Assembly (NCBI GenBank): GCA_023101885.1
Contig: JALPQD010000005.1
Location: 6,936,584 to 7,000,583, forward strand
Reading direction: 5' to 3'
Length of the DNA stretch: 64,000 nt
Source of the DNA: Typhlomys cinereus
Taxonomy: Eukaryota; Chordata; Mammalia; Rodentia; Platacanthomyidae
A program made the translations under genes and the position numbers. The notes beneath the pieces were generated by a model. The model was given only the letters and a program-made list of their open reading frames with translations, had not been told where the DNA came from and searched no databases. Below are positions 51,122-63,545 of the stretch, in pieces. Position 1 is the stretch's first letter. Every line of letters begins with the position of its first letter.

Positions 51122-54100
51122 TCAAAATGTGCCTCAGCACAGCAGCAAAACTGGAGATAATGCAGGACAAATCCAGGCTGACAGTCAGCTACCTGATGCA
51201 GTTCTCAAACTTCTCCCAGCTGGAATTACGCCCAGCCTCATTAGAGAACTAAGGTGAACACATTTCATGTGGACTGCAAATCTATCATATAAAGGTTAAA
51301 TTCCTCAAGGGAGTCTTCAGAAAAATAAAATTACAAACGGCCAAAGAGAAGACTGTTTCTCTCTTTCAGCTAAATAATATCAGGAAAGAAACACAAACTT
51401 CCAACAGCTAACTATCAGAATTTCTAGCAACTTCCTTCATATGGCTAAGGTCTAATTATTGTATTTGAACTTTTGATTCCTGGCAAATGGTATCCCATCT
51501 GAAGTCTGTTGCTTTCATTATTAAAAGATTAGGTTCAAGTACATTTGAAAGAAAATCTACCTGCAAGTTCATTGTCTATCGAATGCAATGCATGCCATAT
51601 GTTAAAAGGCAGCGATTTAGTTTGGATTACAAATGTGCTGATCTTTAATATCACCTTACACTAATCATTGCTAGTGTTGGGTGGAAGTTTTCAACACTCA
51701 TCTACTTGAAAGAATTGATCAAAAAGACAAAAATGCTATAAAATATCAAATGCTCATTTTGAAAAGCAAGGAACAGACATTTTCCTATGCCTGCTTCCTG
51801 TGATTTTTGAAGCTTTTATTTTCTCTTGGGACAAGTATCATTGAAAGGGCCAACACCTATCCTTTGCATTGAAATAACTTAGATGTTGTCATGTTCTTTC
51901 ATTTCAACATGTACAATAGTCCTTTTTTCATTACTTTGAGTACAAAATTTATTCTGACAGGTACTGATAATGTGCTTTGATAAATTACTTTAAAATATGC
52001 AATAGCAATTCATTATTGAACTTGGTAATATATTAGCAAGTTAAAATGTTTTTTTGATAAAAGAAAAAACCAAGAAAATATAGACATATATTTAAACTAT
52101 GAGCTAGTCGGCAAGTATGTCATTTGTAATTAATATCTTTATATGTAAGGAAGTTGCTCTTTGCATTTTAACCTTTTGAATTCTTCTAAGATGAGATTTC
52201 TAATGTTATAACCTTTAAAAGAACCTTTTCACTTAGTTATACCACGTCTTGATCTGTCAACCTGCGTTACTCTAAAAGTTACGTGTTTATATGCTGAGGT
52301 TCTCCACTGGGGTAATTCTTGTTGATTGCCATCATTTCTATTGGGCAAAACTCACTACTTTCAACAGAACATCTTTGGCTTGGCTCGTTCCCTTCTCAGA
52401 ACAGCAATTTCTTCATTAAACATAAATATTAAAAAGCACTATAAGGAGTGCTCTACAGGGCACACTGTGCATTATGAATAGTAAAATCGGGAGACTTAGC
52501 TGTACAAATTCTAACTCATGAAAATGGAGATCTGCCCCTGCCCACAAGATGTTCATGAAATATTTATGCCCCCTGCATTGGTATGATGAAGGTAGTTGCA
52601 TCTCTGTGACTTTCATTTCTAAGTTATGAATTTCCAAGGGGCTTAGCTAGAAATGACAGTAACTCTAGAAGATATGGATGCATGTCCTTTGTGAACATGC
52701 TCTTTAAAGTAGAATTGGACAATAATTTCAAAAAATTACTTGAACTACCCAATGTACAGGAGGTAGCCTGATAAGGATTTCTGGATTTAAAATATTTGGT
52801 TCCAATAGAGTAAACATTAATAACCTGGTGGATGTTTCTAAGTGGCTTTCAATAGTATTGAACGCCATGTCTATATCATTTACTTTGAACATTTGTCAGG
52901 TGATTTTTCTGTTGAACTTTACTAGTTGACTGGTACCAATTGTCTAGCAATCTGGAGTTGGTTCAAATTTTTCTCAGTTTCCTAAAGACATACTGTTTCC
53001 TTGTTATTTGTGATTTGCTTGAGTCAACTGGCTCTATTTTCAGATAGCATAACTTAGTCTCCTAGAGCTCTGTGAGTGAGGTTGCTGAGTTCAGATACAT
53101 TCCTCCATCTTCATACTTTCCCAAGCCAGATGCTTAGCAATCATTCTAGCTAACTGGAACATGACTTGGTTACCTGAGCACTTTAAAAACAGTTTTAGAC
53201 CAACATGATTGTGAAAACTGAGGTTTTTGTACATTGTAAGTTTTTGCTTGATTGGGAAAACAAGGAATATCCTATTTCAAGAACATTTTAGGGAGGCTTC
53301 TGATATGATCAAATGAATGTGTACATTTGGGGGAATTAAGGATGTTGGTAACTATTCACACTTTCCTAATTACTTCATCTTTTTTATCTAAGAGCAATCA
53401 AAGTTTCTCTGCATCTTGACCTCACTTTCTCATAGCTTTATATAGCTTTCCCTTTCCTAATGAACCAGTTTTTAGCCTTTCCTTTGCATAGTTTTTAATA
53501 GACTCTCTTAAAAATTCTTCAGGACAGGCAATTTACAAAGGCACTGTAACCTTTGAACAGCTGAATCTTTAATAATACCGACACCAACAAAAATAAAATA
53601 AAAGCAGTATGGATGTTTCTCTATGTCCACACGCCCAAAGTATATGTGTAGTGGAAGGGAATAAAGAAAATAAGTAAAAACATGGCAGAAAATAAATAAA
53701 TAAAATAAAAACAAGAGAAAGAACTATCTTGGACTATTAATAGCTATTTACTTTAACTGCTAGATGTGATCTAACATCCCTGTATTATCTAAACTTCTTG
53801 GATTGGAACACTAAGCTCAGCAGATCTCTGGCCATCAACAACCCTGAAGCTACCTATGTTGAACTTCTGAAAGCTGTAGAAAAAGCTTCTCCCTTCACCA
53901 GTTACCTATTTAATGCTAACTTTGATCCTTTTTTTCAATGTATGGGTTTATGACTCTGTCCTTTTACTTTGATAAGCTATGTTTTCCCTTCTGAAACCTT
54001 GAAGGTTAGATTTTAGGGAACTTGAGGTAATATTTCACAACTATTTGGCTCAGAATAAAGTCTTCATTTCCTTAAAAAAAGCTTCTGCAGGTTTTCAATT

Positions 54101-54378
54101 TCTTTCTTTATAGATCCATGAACTGAGTGTTCTTTACTGTGATGATATTCTGAAGTCATGAAATGTAAGAATAAATACTTCAGAGTTAGGAGTAATTTAG
54201 AAGAAAATGGGAAATGATGAAAAGGAAGAATAGTCAACACCTCTTTTAACAAGTGTGGTGCACACAATGTCTAGTGGGATGAGAAAATTTGCCGATTTGT
54301 TTCTGCAGGTAATAACAATGTCAGACTGACTGTGGTTTACATGGCCTCCTTTACTAGTACCTTTTGCTGCTGCGGCCA

Positions 54379-54381
<3 letters not shown>

Positions 54382-54420
<39 letters not shown>
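54382..54420 (+). repeat. (GT)n microsatellite
   Basis: Pure (GT)n with no recognisable SINE attached, preceded by CTGCTGCGGCCACA. Confidence 0.92.
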
Positions 54421-54421
<1 letters not shown>

Positions 54422-55196
54422 ATAAATTCTTTAACCATTTTGTTATTCATTTGAGCACCACAAAATACTCTAAGCAACAGAATAATTTCCTGCTTTGGGT
54501 GTGTGGTATCGTTAGCAGAAAAAAAGCACCGAAACCCTCGTGGAATGGGTCGCAGATCTGAGAAGCACATGATGCTATTCAGGAAACCATGAGTGGAGGA
54601 AACAGACCAGATTCACAAGTTACTATAAGTTACTGTATAACAGCAGTCTAGCAATACATTTAAGTTGCTTGAAAACCTTTCTGGGAGTAAGGCATGAGAT
54701 TCCACTGCTCGGCGGTCAGAAACAGTTTGCCCTGAGTTCTAGAACATCCTCCAATATATTGTGAGAACCAGTGCAGCAAACACTATACAGCAAAAATCTG
54801 TCTCAAAAATGAAAGAAAGGAAAGAAGAAGGAAAAGAAAGGAAAGGAAAGGATGAGAAGGAAGGATAGAAGAAGAGAGGGAGCGAAGGGAGACAGGTGAA
54901 GAAAAGTTGGTGGCTAGCAACCTACTGTGTGAATGCAATGAATATGACCTGGGAGAAATTCCTACATCCTACGTAAACCAAAGGAGAAAAGAACAATACA
55001 GAATCCACAATGCTCCCCAGGCTGCCCGCCAGACAGTTTCCAGTGTCCGGTTATCTCTTTGCAAAGCTAGATTTCTAGATGAAGGCCATGATTTTTAATT
55101 CGAGTAGCATCTACATACTTCTGTATACTTTAAGGGCTTCTAAATAAACTACCCCACTTTTTGCATCTCCTGCCCAAGGTGGCTTCTCTGTCAGTG

Positions 55197-55231
<35 letters not shown>
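55197..55231 (+). repeat. (GT)n microsatellite
   Basis: Pure (GT)n between unique sequences, with no SINE seen. Confidence 0.92.
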
Positions 55232-55234
<3 letters not shown>

Positions 55235-56577
55235 CACTGGCATGGATTCTCCCTGGCATCTGTCTTCTGTGAGGAACAAGTCCTCCAGAGTGAGACTTTG
55301 AACGCTTCTTGATCGGTGAAATTACAAGGGAAGTTGTGGCTTAAAAAAATTTTCTCTCCCATTTACCTGCATAATTCTTTGCAAAGTGGGTTTCTTAGAA
55401 ACTGGCATTTCAATGAATTCACTGAAAAATTTCTACCAGTTATAAAATGTTTTCCGCTAAGGAACTCCGAAGTCTTAATTCACACGCCATGACAAGAGCC
55501 GACTAGCATTTTTATTATTTTCTGCTTGTCTGATGGAGGGAAAAGGGGTCTGGAAGATCAATCTGAGCACCTATTTCATCTTTCTAATTTTCTTTCCCAT
55601 TATCATGTTCTAAACCATCATCTTCTTTAGCAAAATTGCTCCCTAAAGTGAAATTCAGAGATCACTTGTAAACTAGAACTATAAAAGGCTCCTACTTCAC
55701 TTACACCTGTAAGACTAGATGGAGCTGTAAGGTAATAAGAAAGAAAGGGGTGTGTTTATCATTCTGTGTTAACAAGATAGAGCAGTAGTCAATTACCCCT
55801 AAGTAAGAGTATTGGCGAATGCAAATATTTTCTGTTCGTATGAAGATGGTTTAAATGAACTTATGTCTTAACACATCTTTTCTTCTATCTCCTTTTAGAT
55901 TTCAGTATTCTAACAGTGGTACAAGTCCTTTTAAAAACATTGGCAGTTTTTTATTAAAGTATGCCTGAATTTGTTAAACAGTACAATAATTTCCCTCAGG
56001 TACATATCCAGAATGCACAACTAGTGATTTACACACAAACATTTGCACAGGACAACATTTCATCATGAAAGAGGGAAGAGCTCAGGAGGCCACGCTCCTC
56101 CCCAAGTCTATTAGCACAGATGAGGGGACGAGGACTCACGTGCATCAGTAGCACAGCCACCAACATGCTGACCGTGCTGCACCTGTGTCCACGTACATAC
56201 TACTGCAGGCAACCCCCAGGAACACCAGTGGATTACATGTAAACACACAAAAAGACTGGAAAGTAGGAGAGGGGCATGGTGGGAGGAAGACGTTTCCAAA
56301 GAAAAAAAGGGTGAAGAGGTAAGGCAATATTGGATGGAAATGATTGAATTCATCATTTTCATGTATGAAACTGTCAAAGAATAAAAAAAACAGATGTGTA
56401 CATGATTGGTCACAGAAAGCTTTCCAAAGTAGTTCCAAATTGTAAATGGTCCCAATATCCATCAGTGTTTGAGAGAATAAGCAAATTGTGGCATATCCAC
56501 ATAGTCAAGTGGTATTCACCAATAGCAGGAAACAGACTAGTGGCACAATTAGAATCAATTTTTAAAAAGTGCTGTTA

Positions 56578-56937
56578 TGGCTGGGGAGATGGCTTAGTGG
56601 ATAAAGCCCTTGCCACAAATGTATGGTGACCTGAGTTGGGAGCACTAGATCCCTAATAAAAATCCAGACTTACTGGTGTAAGACTGTAATCCTAGAACAG
56701 CTATGGGAAATGGGAGGCAGAGTCACAAGAATCGCCAGAGCTCAGGGACCAGTGAACCTGGCTTTCACAGCAAAGAAGAGACTTAGTCTCCACTGGTGGA
56801 AAGGGAAGATTGACACCAGAAGATTGTTCTCTGACCTCTACACATTATGATTTAGATACACCAGCAGACAGACAGGTAGAGTCAGGCAGATAGACAGGCA
56901 GGTGCACGCACACGCACACACACGCACGCGCGCGCAT

Positions 56938-56975
<38 letters not shown>
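56578..56975 (+). mobile_element. B4-like SINE with long alternating CA/CG tail
   Basis: The head ATGGCTGGGGAGATGGCTTA is followed by a B1-like middle (GTAAGACTGTAATCCTAGAA, GGGAGGCAGAGTCACAAG) and TTCTCTGACCTCTACAC. It ends in a long CA/CG alternating tract at 56900-56975. Confidence 0.72.
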
Positions 56976-56978
<3 letters not shown>

Positions 56979-57885
56979 CTAAACTGCAGAATGAAGCACA
57001 TAAGAGTCCATTTCTATGAAATCCTGTAACAGGAAAGTCTATCCTGACAGCAAGCAAAGAATGAATGCTGGGACTCAGGATCAGGCTTAAGGGGAGAGAG
57101 TGACTGAGAGTGGGCGCCTGGCAACTGGAGAGTGACAGACGACTCTCCTGATGTCAGCGTGCACAGGTGCAGATTAGGCCTGAAGCCACCAAACTCTGCA
57201 CTATATGTATTCGTTCTATAATGTAAACCACAAACTTTTATAAAACTGTAAAATTCTTTAAGGTAAACCGCTTCATACATTTCATCTAAGCTTGAGAAAG
57301 TTTTAAGAGAACTCACGCAGGAATAACAAAATGCAGAAGCGCTCTAGACAGTGCAGATTCTGTTTCTGCAGCAAATGTATATTGACCAAGAGGCACTAGT
57401 TAGTCTACACTGGACAATACAATAGACAAAACTAGACAGCTGGGATATATCAAGAAACACATCTCAAGTGTATCACAAACACACACTGCATGTCAAATAC
57501 AAGGAGATTTTGATAGCACTTTAGCATTTCTGATTTCAGAGTTCATGCGAGTGGGCTTCCTGCTCAGTATGCACTCAACAACTATTGTCAGATTGAGAGA
57601 GTTTACACCACAGAAATTCACACTTTTTCATTAGCAGAAAGTTGGTTTGATATAGCTATTTGATAGGATAACTGAATGAAGAACAGTTTTAGACACTATG
57701 CGTTATGTTGCACAGCAGAGATGTCAAAAAAATAAATATTTTACAAAATGTAAAATAACAAACACATAAGTGAAAATAAAATGTAAAGATACAAACAAGG
57801 AAATGTACATTTATATGTGTGCATGGTTATACTTATATACATATGTATGCATATATGTGTGCATGAAAGCATATATTTTACTGTA

Positions 57886-57952
57886 GGTGATTGAACTCAG
57901 GACCTTGTATATGTTAGGCAGGAATCACTGCAGAGATCCACTCCCATGGTTC
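57886..57952 (-). mobile_element. ID-like SINE fragment, minus strand
   Basis: TGATTGAACTCAGGACCTTG, TATATGTTAGGCAGGAATCA is the inverted ID B-box to A-box order. Confidence 0.5.
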
Positions 57953-59564
57953 TATTCATGTCTCTTTTTGGCTGCTTGGTCTTTGCTAAGTATGTACACT
58001 GCAAGCAATTCTAGTGGACATGAGCACTACTCAGACCCTCCTCTAAGAACAGACCTGCCGTGCTGCACAAGTGTGTGAGCTGACAGCTTCTCATGTTCAC
58101 TCTCTACCTGTCCAGCTGTTGAACTGAGAATGGGCTCTCTCAAGGAGACTCCAGCTAAAGGGACGTGGGGCTACATCAAGTCTGTCCCTCAACAGGACCT
58201 CGTGGGCCTGATAGTCTCCACTGGGCTGGCAAAGAGTTTTCTCTAGTTTGTATTGTCTGATGGCTCCAGCAGTTCACTTCCTGCCTTTTCCTTCCTCTGC
58301 ATTATTCTCCAATGAAACTATTGTCTTTTTAACTCCATCTATGAGCCCAATTCCTGGAGGTCTCAATTGCTAGTATTATCTACCATACTATTATCCCTAG
58401 TTTGCTTATGAACAAGATGATGTGGCATAATTTGGAAAAGCTTACTATATTTGCGAAACACGTGATAAACAGACTTTTCTTTAGGCACAGTAGAAATTCA
58501 AAACTTTGGACCAGATGAGTTTGACTGCACCCCAGAAAGAATCCCAAGTGTTTACCATCAACTAAAGTCTTTAGCAAGGAATCAAGTGCAGACAGCTACT
58601 TGAGCTAGGATGTATGGATTTATTCATATTGGATAAAAAGGCAAGTGAGTGTTTGGTGCATAATAAGGAATTCTTAATCTTTGCAGAGCTGAGGCAGCTT
58701 GGAATTTGCTTTCTTAAATGCAAAGCATTAGTGTAAACAGTGCAACAACTGATAGTTTATACATTTGTTGGTCTATTCACTTAGCTGATGTTTTCCAATG
58801 CTAGCACGAGAAAATAACCACAAGCATAAACCCTGAGTATCTTTCTAATCCCATAGTGGTGTGAATGATTAAACAAGTCAGGGAGAGGACAGTGTATAGC
58901 AACGCTGTGCCCCGCAGCTCCCGCTATGCTGATAGATACATTTAGGATGAAGAGAGTCTGGGGAAGTCAAGCTGATGTCGTGGGAACTTGATGAAATTCA
59001 AGCAAGAGGGAATTACTGCTGAGGCAGTTTTAAATAACACAGCAGAGAAAACTCGAATCCCTTGGCAATGGATAGCTTCAGCAAAGGCGAGCTCATCCAT
59101 AATCAGCTGATACAGCTCCTTAGGGAATTCCTCCTCCATGGTGTGGGAAGAGCCGGCAAGAATTCTGTAGACCTTGCTTGCTTGCTTGTTTTGCCAGCAC
59201 TTTGGACTTATTCCTCTGAACAGGTGAAAACAGTTACCTAAAGTGAGGTGATTTTGTTAAAAAGACTTTGTGTCAAATATGCGATGGGGAAAGTTTCAAA
59301 CATAGGTTATTTTGTTTGTTTTGATAAGTGACATTCACAGGCACTTACTAGATTTCACTCAAAACTGTGAACTTCCCTGAACTTAAGAATTTGTCAATTT
59401 ATCTACTTACACTTGTATGGAGGAATAATTTTTAAATGCTTTTTATATGAAAGCTTCAAATATGAATGCAATGAATTTATGTCATTTCACCCCCATCTGA
59501 CAAAATCCTACCTCTTCTACTTCTCCCATTGGATACTTTCTTCCCACTTCCTTCTTTCATGTTG

Positions 59565-59565
<1 letters not shown>

Positions 59566-59614
<49 letters not shown>
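59566..59614 (+). repeat. (GT)n microsatellite
   Basis: Pure (GT)n of about 24 units, preceded by GTTGGG, with no SINE attached. Confidence 0.93.
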
Positions 59615-59616
<2 letters not shown>

Positions 59617-59722
59617 AAGGGGTTCTATGTTTTAAAGATGTCCAGGAGTCAAGAAAAGAAAGCACAGCCAGGTCAGGCTGTGTTGGATTTAGCTACAGTT
59701 ACATACAGAGAAGAAACAAATG

Positions 59723-60165
59723 ACTGAGAGGTTGAGAGATGACTCAGGGGAAGAGAACTATTAGTTAAGCATGAGGATCTGAGTTTGAATCTCACACACC
59801 AGATAAAAATCTATCCAGAGCTGTGTGTGGCTCTGACTCCAGCATTGGAGAGGTGAAGATAAGCAGATGCCAAGAATTCTCTGGCCAGCCGACCTTGTCC
59901 AAGTGGCAAGGTGGTAGTTCACTGAGAAAGGCTGTCTTAAGGCAGTAGATAAGCAGCAATAGAGGACACCTGACATCCTCCTCTGGTCTCCATGTACATG
60001 TGCACAGGTGTGTGTACCTACACAGTCCATGTGCATACACCACACATACATATGCGCACACACAGACACACAGACACATCCATATTCCAAATATACAGAC
60101 ACACATACTACACAGCCACTCCCCCCATAGTTACATAAACATACCATATACACGCTGACTCAAAC
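59723..60165 (+). mobile_element. B4-like SINE
   Basis: The head TGAGAGGTTGAGAGATGACT is followed by a B1-like middle (GACTCCAGCATTGGAGAGG) and TCCTCTGGTCTCCATGTACA. The CA-rich end continues to about 60165. Confidence 0.65.
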
Positions 60166-60185
60166 ACCACACATGAAAACCAGAC

Positions 60186-60213
60186 TCTCTCTCTCTCTTT
60201 CTCTTTCTCTTTA
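60186..60213 (+). repeat. (TC)n/(TTTC)n microsatellite
   Basis: TCTCTCTCTCTCTTTCTCTTT just beyond the B4-like SINE. Confidence 0.8.
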
Positions 60214-60663
60214 ACACGCCACACAATAAAACACTGACAGAAACACATAGTAAAATAAAATAAGCCAAAGAAAGTGAGTGAAGGTCTAAGTGGTAGAAGG
60301 TTTTAAGGAAGGAGGAATCAGTTATTTTTTATTTATCTTGCGGGGCATGAAGCAGCTCTGAAGACTAGATGGGTGCTGTCCCTGCAGGAATTACAAACCA
60401 TGCTACTGAGTTTACTCATTTCTCTCAGAATCTCTTGTGCTCCAGTTCAATTTATTTGCCATGTATTTTAGAATTTATGCCTTAAAATGAAACCCACAGA
60501 AGAGCAAAGTCCTCACCAACATATTAGTTATTAATATTCTCATTGTCCAACATCATGCTTGTGCTTTATGTCATGGAGATTACCATTGTAAGAGGTACTT
60601 GGAGGATACAAACATCCTCCACCATGTGACTTATTAGCAGAGGGTGTTTTTGTATATTTGGGG

Positions 60664-60741
60664 GGCGGACTGTAGATGGAATCTAGGGTGATATACATGC
60701 CAGGTAAGTGTTGTACTGCTGAGCTTCATCCCCAGCTCTCT
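60664..60741 (-). mobile_element. ID-like SINE, minus strand
   Basis: CATGCCAGGTAAGTGTTGTA and GCTGAGCTTCATCCCCAGC are the inverted ID element. On the minus strand it reads GCTGGGGATGAAGCTCAGCA. Confidence 0.65.
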
Positions 60742-62377
60742 TTTGCTTTTATTTTGGGACAGGGCTCCTCCAAATACCCCTGTACTCCTCCCGCATTAGC
60801 TTCCTGCACAGCTGGGTCACAGGTTGGTTAGGAGAGTTGTCTTCTCTTACAATCCAAAAACGAATATACATGATCTGGGCTTTGCCAAGAGACGATTTGC
60901 CCCAAATGCATGTATTCCACAGTGTGTGGTGCCATAGCCCCCCTTGGCATCCCAAATGGTGCTGGCAATGGACTGCAGCAGAGAGAGAGCCACTCGCTGA
61001 AGCCCCCTGGTTTCCACCCACTCCCCAGGCCTACCTTTCTCTGCTTCCAGGAGACATTTTGCAGCCATGTTCAGCTCAGTGGCTTGTGAATAACAATTGC
61101 CTTAGCCAATTGACTATTCATGCTCAGTATGGAGGAATCAGAATGATGACGTGACAGTCCACAGAAGGCTGTTGACATCTTTCAATTTAGTCTTGAGGTG
61201 GCTACTGTCAGCTTAGAACCTTATATGTAGCCCAGTGAATTGCAGTAAAAGTAGCCAAATCATATGTTTTGGACACAGCCTGCATGATAGATAAGTCTCT
61301 GACCATTTCACTTGAGCGAAGACCATTTAGTCGGGGGGCGCATAAACTTTGTCTACCAAAGCCTTACAATCAAGGGGCAATTTCATGGAGGGCAGTGATA
61401 ATGTTTTGATATCAGTGCTATATATAAATGGCCTTTGGTCTTACACTATGTCTCTTTTCCTCTATAAATCACTTAGCATTTGAACGTGTCATAATGGCCC
61501 TCATGCAAATCAAAAGGCATTTGCAGGCAGAAATGATGTGCACAGGCAGATCAGAAACACTTATTTGAAATGTACTAAGAGGAGCTATGGTTTCTTAAAA
61601 TATAGATATGTAGGCAGGGAATGGTGATTTGGCCCATAAGGGAAAATATCTCCAGGCACTGAAATTAAATTAAAATATGATCTCCTTTCTGCTTTGAATA
61701 CCTGCAAGATTACCAATTCAACAAGGATCTTTCATTTATCCCAACTCAACTTTACAAAAAGTGCCTGAAGCCTATATTGTTGATAAAACACTTGATGAAG
61801 CTTGCATAGGGGAAAAACCTTCAAAACACTTGCTATAGAGATTCACATCAGCATCAAAAACAGATCTGTATTTACTCCTGCAACATCCAGCTAACATGGA
61901 GCATCCAGAGGACTATTAAATTCAGATACTTTAACTTTGTGAGTTTTTATATTGAAAAGAGTAATATGGTGAGCTTTCTTAGGCTATATAATTAACAACA
62001 AGATGTAGTCAAAGCTGTTTAGATTTTAGATGATATAGACAAAGATCTCAGTACCATAGAAAACATACAATCACATCAGAACTGAAATCTAAACTAAATC
62101 AGAACTGAAATATAAAGCATTCGCTTACATATTTTATACTGTTTTAAATTTCTTTGAGAAGTAGTGGAACTGTGGGAATGAAAGTAGTTATCAAATATCA
62201 AGCCAAAGTCCTTAAATGGGCACTTGCTACCAACAGGAAGCTAATCATATAGTCTTTAAACAGTGCCAGTAAGGGATAAGAAAAAGGCACAAAAACAACT
62301 CAGTTATTTGCTCTACTATCAGTGTGTTTAGCCTGAAGCAGAGTTCAGCTTAACAATGGAATAATTACTTTTATTTC

Positions 62378-62378
<1 letters not shown>

Positions 62379-62433
<55 letters not shown>
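62379..62433 (+). repeat. (GA)n microsatellite
   Basis: Pure (GA)n of about 27 units. The Arg-Glu frames across it are repeat translations. Confidence 0.93.
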
Positions 62434-62438
<5 letters not shown>

Positions 62439-63046
62439 CATGTTATTGGGAGAGACCACCGTGTAAGTGGTTATAAGTGTGAGTCCACAGCATTGTATCA
62501 GATAAACCACTGCTTGTGCAGCAATACAGAAATATTATATCCAAGGGGAAAGTCGATAAACCATGGAGATGCACAGTATGCGTGAAGGGAGAAGTAAGAC
62601 AGATCACGGGGAATGGGGAGAGGCATGTCTGCTTGGTTCCACACAGTGAGGATTCATCTTCTAAAACCTTTGTGCCTTCTTTAGACACTAAAACATGGAA
62701 AGACATATACACTGGGGCTGCATAATAAACAGAAAGAGAACAGTTGTTAAAGGGAGGGGTCTCAAGCAAAGGAAGACTTGAGCAGTGCTTCAAACACAGT
62801 GGAGTAGAATTCCAAGATGGATATAACTTTTAAGGGCAAATTGGATTTGGGAGGTGAAAAGAATAATCCCGGAGATCCTAATTGCTGGGAACAGCAATTT
62901 GTTGAGCAAATGGATAAATCCAAGATAATCAGTGTTTGGGAAAAAGCAATGGAAGAGTTTTAGATATACTCACATTTGGTATCTATAGGGCTAAGTTTAC
63001 AGAGTCTGGTAGTGAGATTATAGAAATTTGGATCTTAAGAGACAAG

Positions 63047-63078
63047 TCCATGGTGGTTCCCGAATTTGCCCGTGGCTC

Positions 63079-63138
<60 letters not shown>

Positions 63139-63179
63139 TGCGCACACACGCACAATTGAATTTAAAAAAAGATTAAAAA
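63047..63179 (+). mobile_element. 5'-truncated copy of the younger tRNA SINE
   Basis: It starts within the body at TCCATGGTGGTTCCCGAATT, goes through (CA)n (63080-63135) and ends in ACAATTGAATTTAAAAAAAG. The tRNA-like head is absent. The 10-bp direct repeat AAGAGACAAG flanks it at 63037-63046 and 63180-63189, so the truncation happened at insertion and not by later deletion. Confidence 0.85.
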
Positions 63180-63245
63180 AAGAGACAAGTTTAAGAAACA
63201 AAGACTGGAATTATTGGAGAAGATAGAAAGAGGGAGGAGTTCAGG

Positions 63246-63261
63246 AAGAGAGAGAGAGACT

Positions 63262-63294
<33 letters not shown>
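63246..63294 (+). repeat. (GA)n microsatellite
   Basis: (GA)n interrupted once by CTGAAA near 63260. Confidence 0.9.
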
Positions 63295-63296
<2 letters not shown>

Positions 63297-63378
63297 GAAA
63301 TGCAATCCCAATCAATGAGATTGGATGAAATAACTGATATAAGATTGATTCAAAATGTTGTAAAGAAATCAACTAGAG

Positions 63379-63545
63379 AGGCAGCAAGATGGCTCAGTGG
63401 ATAAAGGTGCCTTTGTTTGATCCTTGGAACTCACGTAAAGATAGAAGATAGATGGAAAGAATGAACTTCACAAAGTCGTCATCTGACTTCCACGTGCATG
63501 CTCTGGTTCATGCTTGCATCCCACACTACCATATACACAACAAAT
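63379..63545 (+). mobile_element. B2/B3-like tRNA SINE
   Basis: Head GGCAGCAAGATGGCTCAGTG, then TTTGATCCTTGGAACTCACG and ATCTGACTTCCACGTGCATG, then a CACAC/AAATAAGTA end. This matches the B2/B3 layout. Confidence 0.7.

Noticed and set aside
54725..54890. Possible B1 remnant with a GAAA-rich tail
   Set aside because: ATCTGTCTCAAAAATGAAAG resembles a B1 end, but the rest is too diverged to support.
58942..59139. Minus-strand frame beginning MEEEFPKELYQLI, with a plausible start context
   Set aside because: 65 residues, no recognised family and no flanking splice or retrocopy signs. I could not support a gene or pseudogene.
62379..62585. Arg-Glu repeat frame
   Set aside because: Translation of a (GA)n microsatellite.
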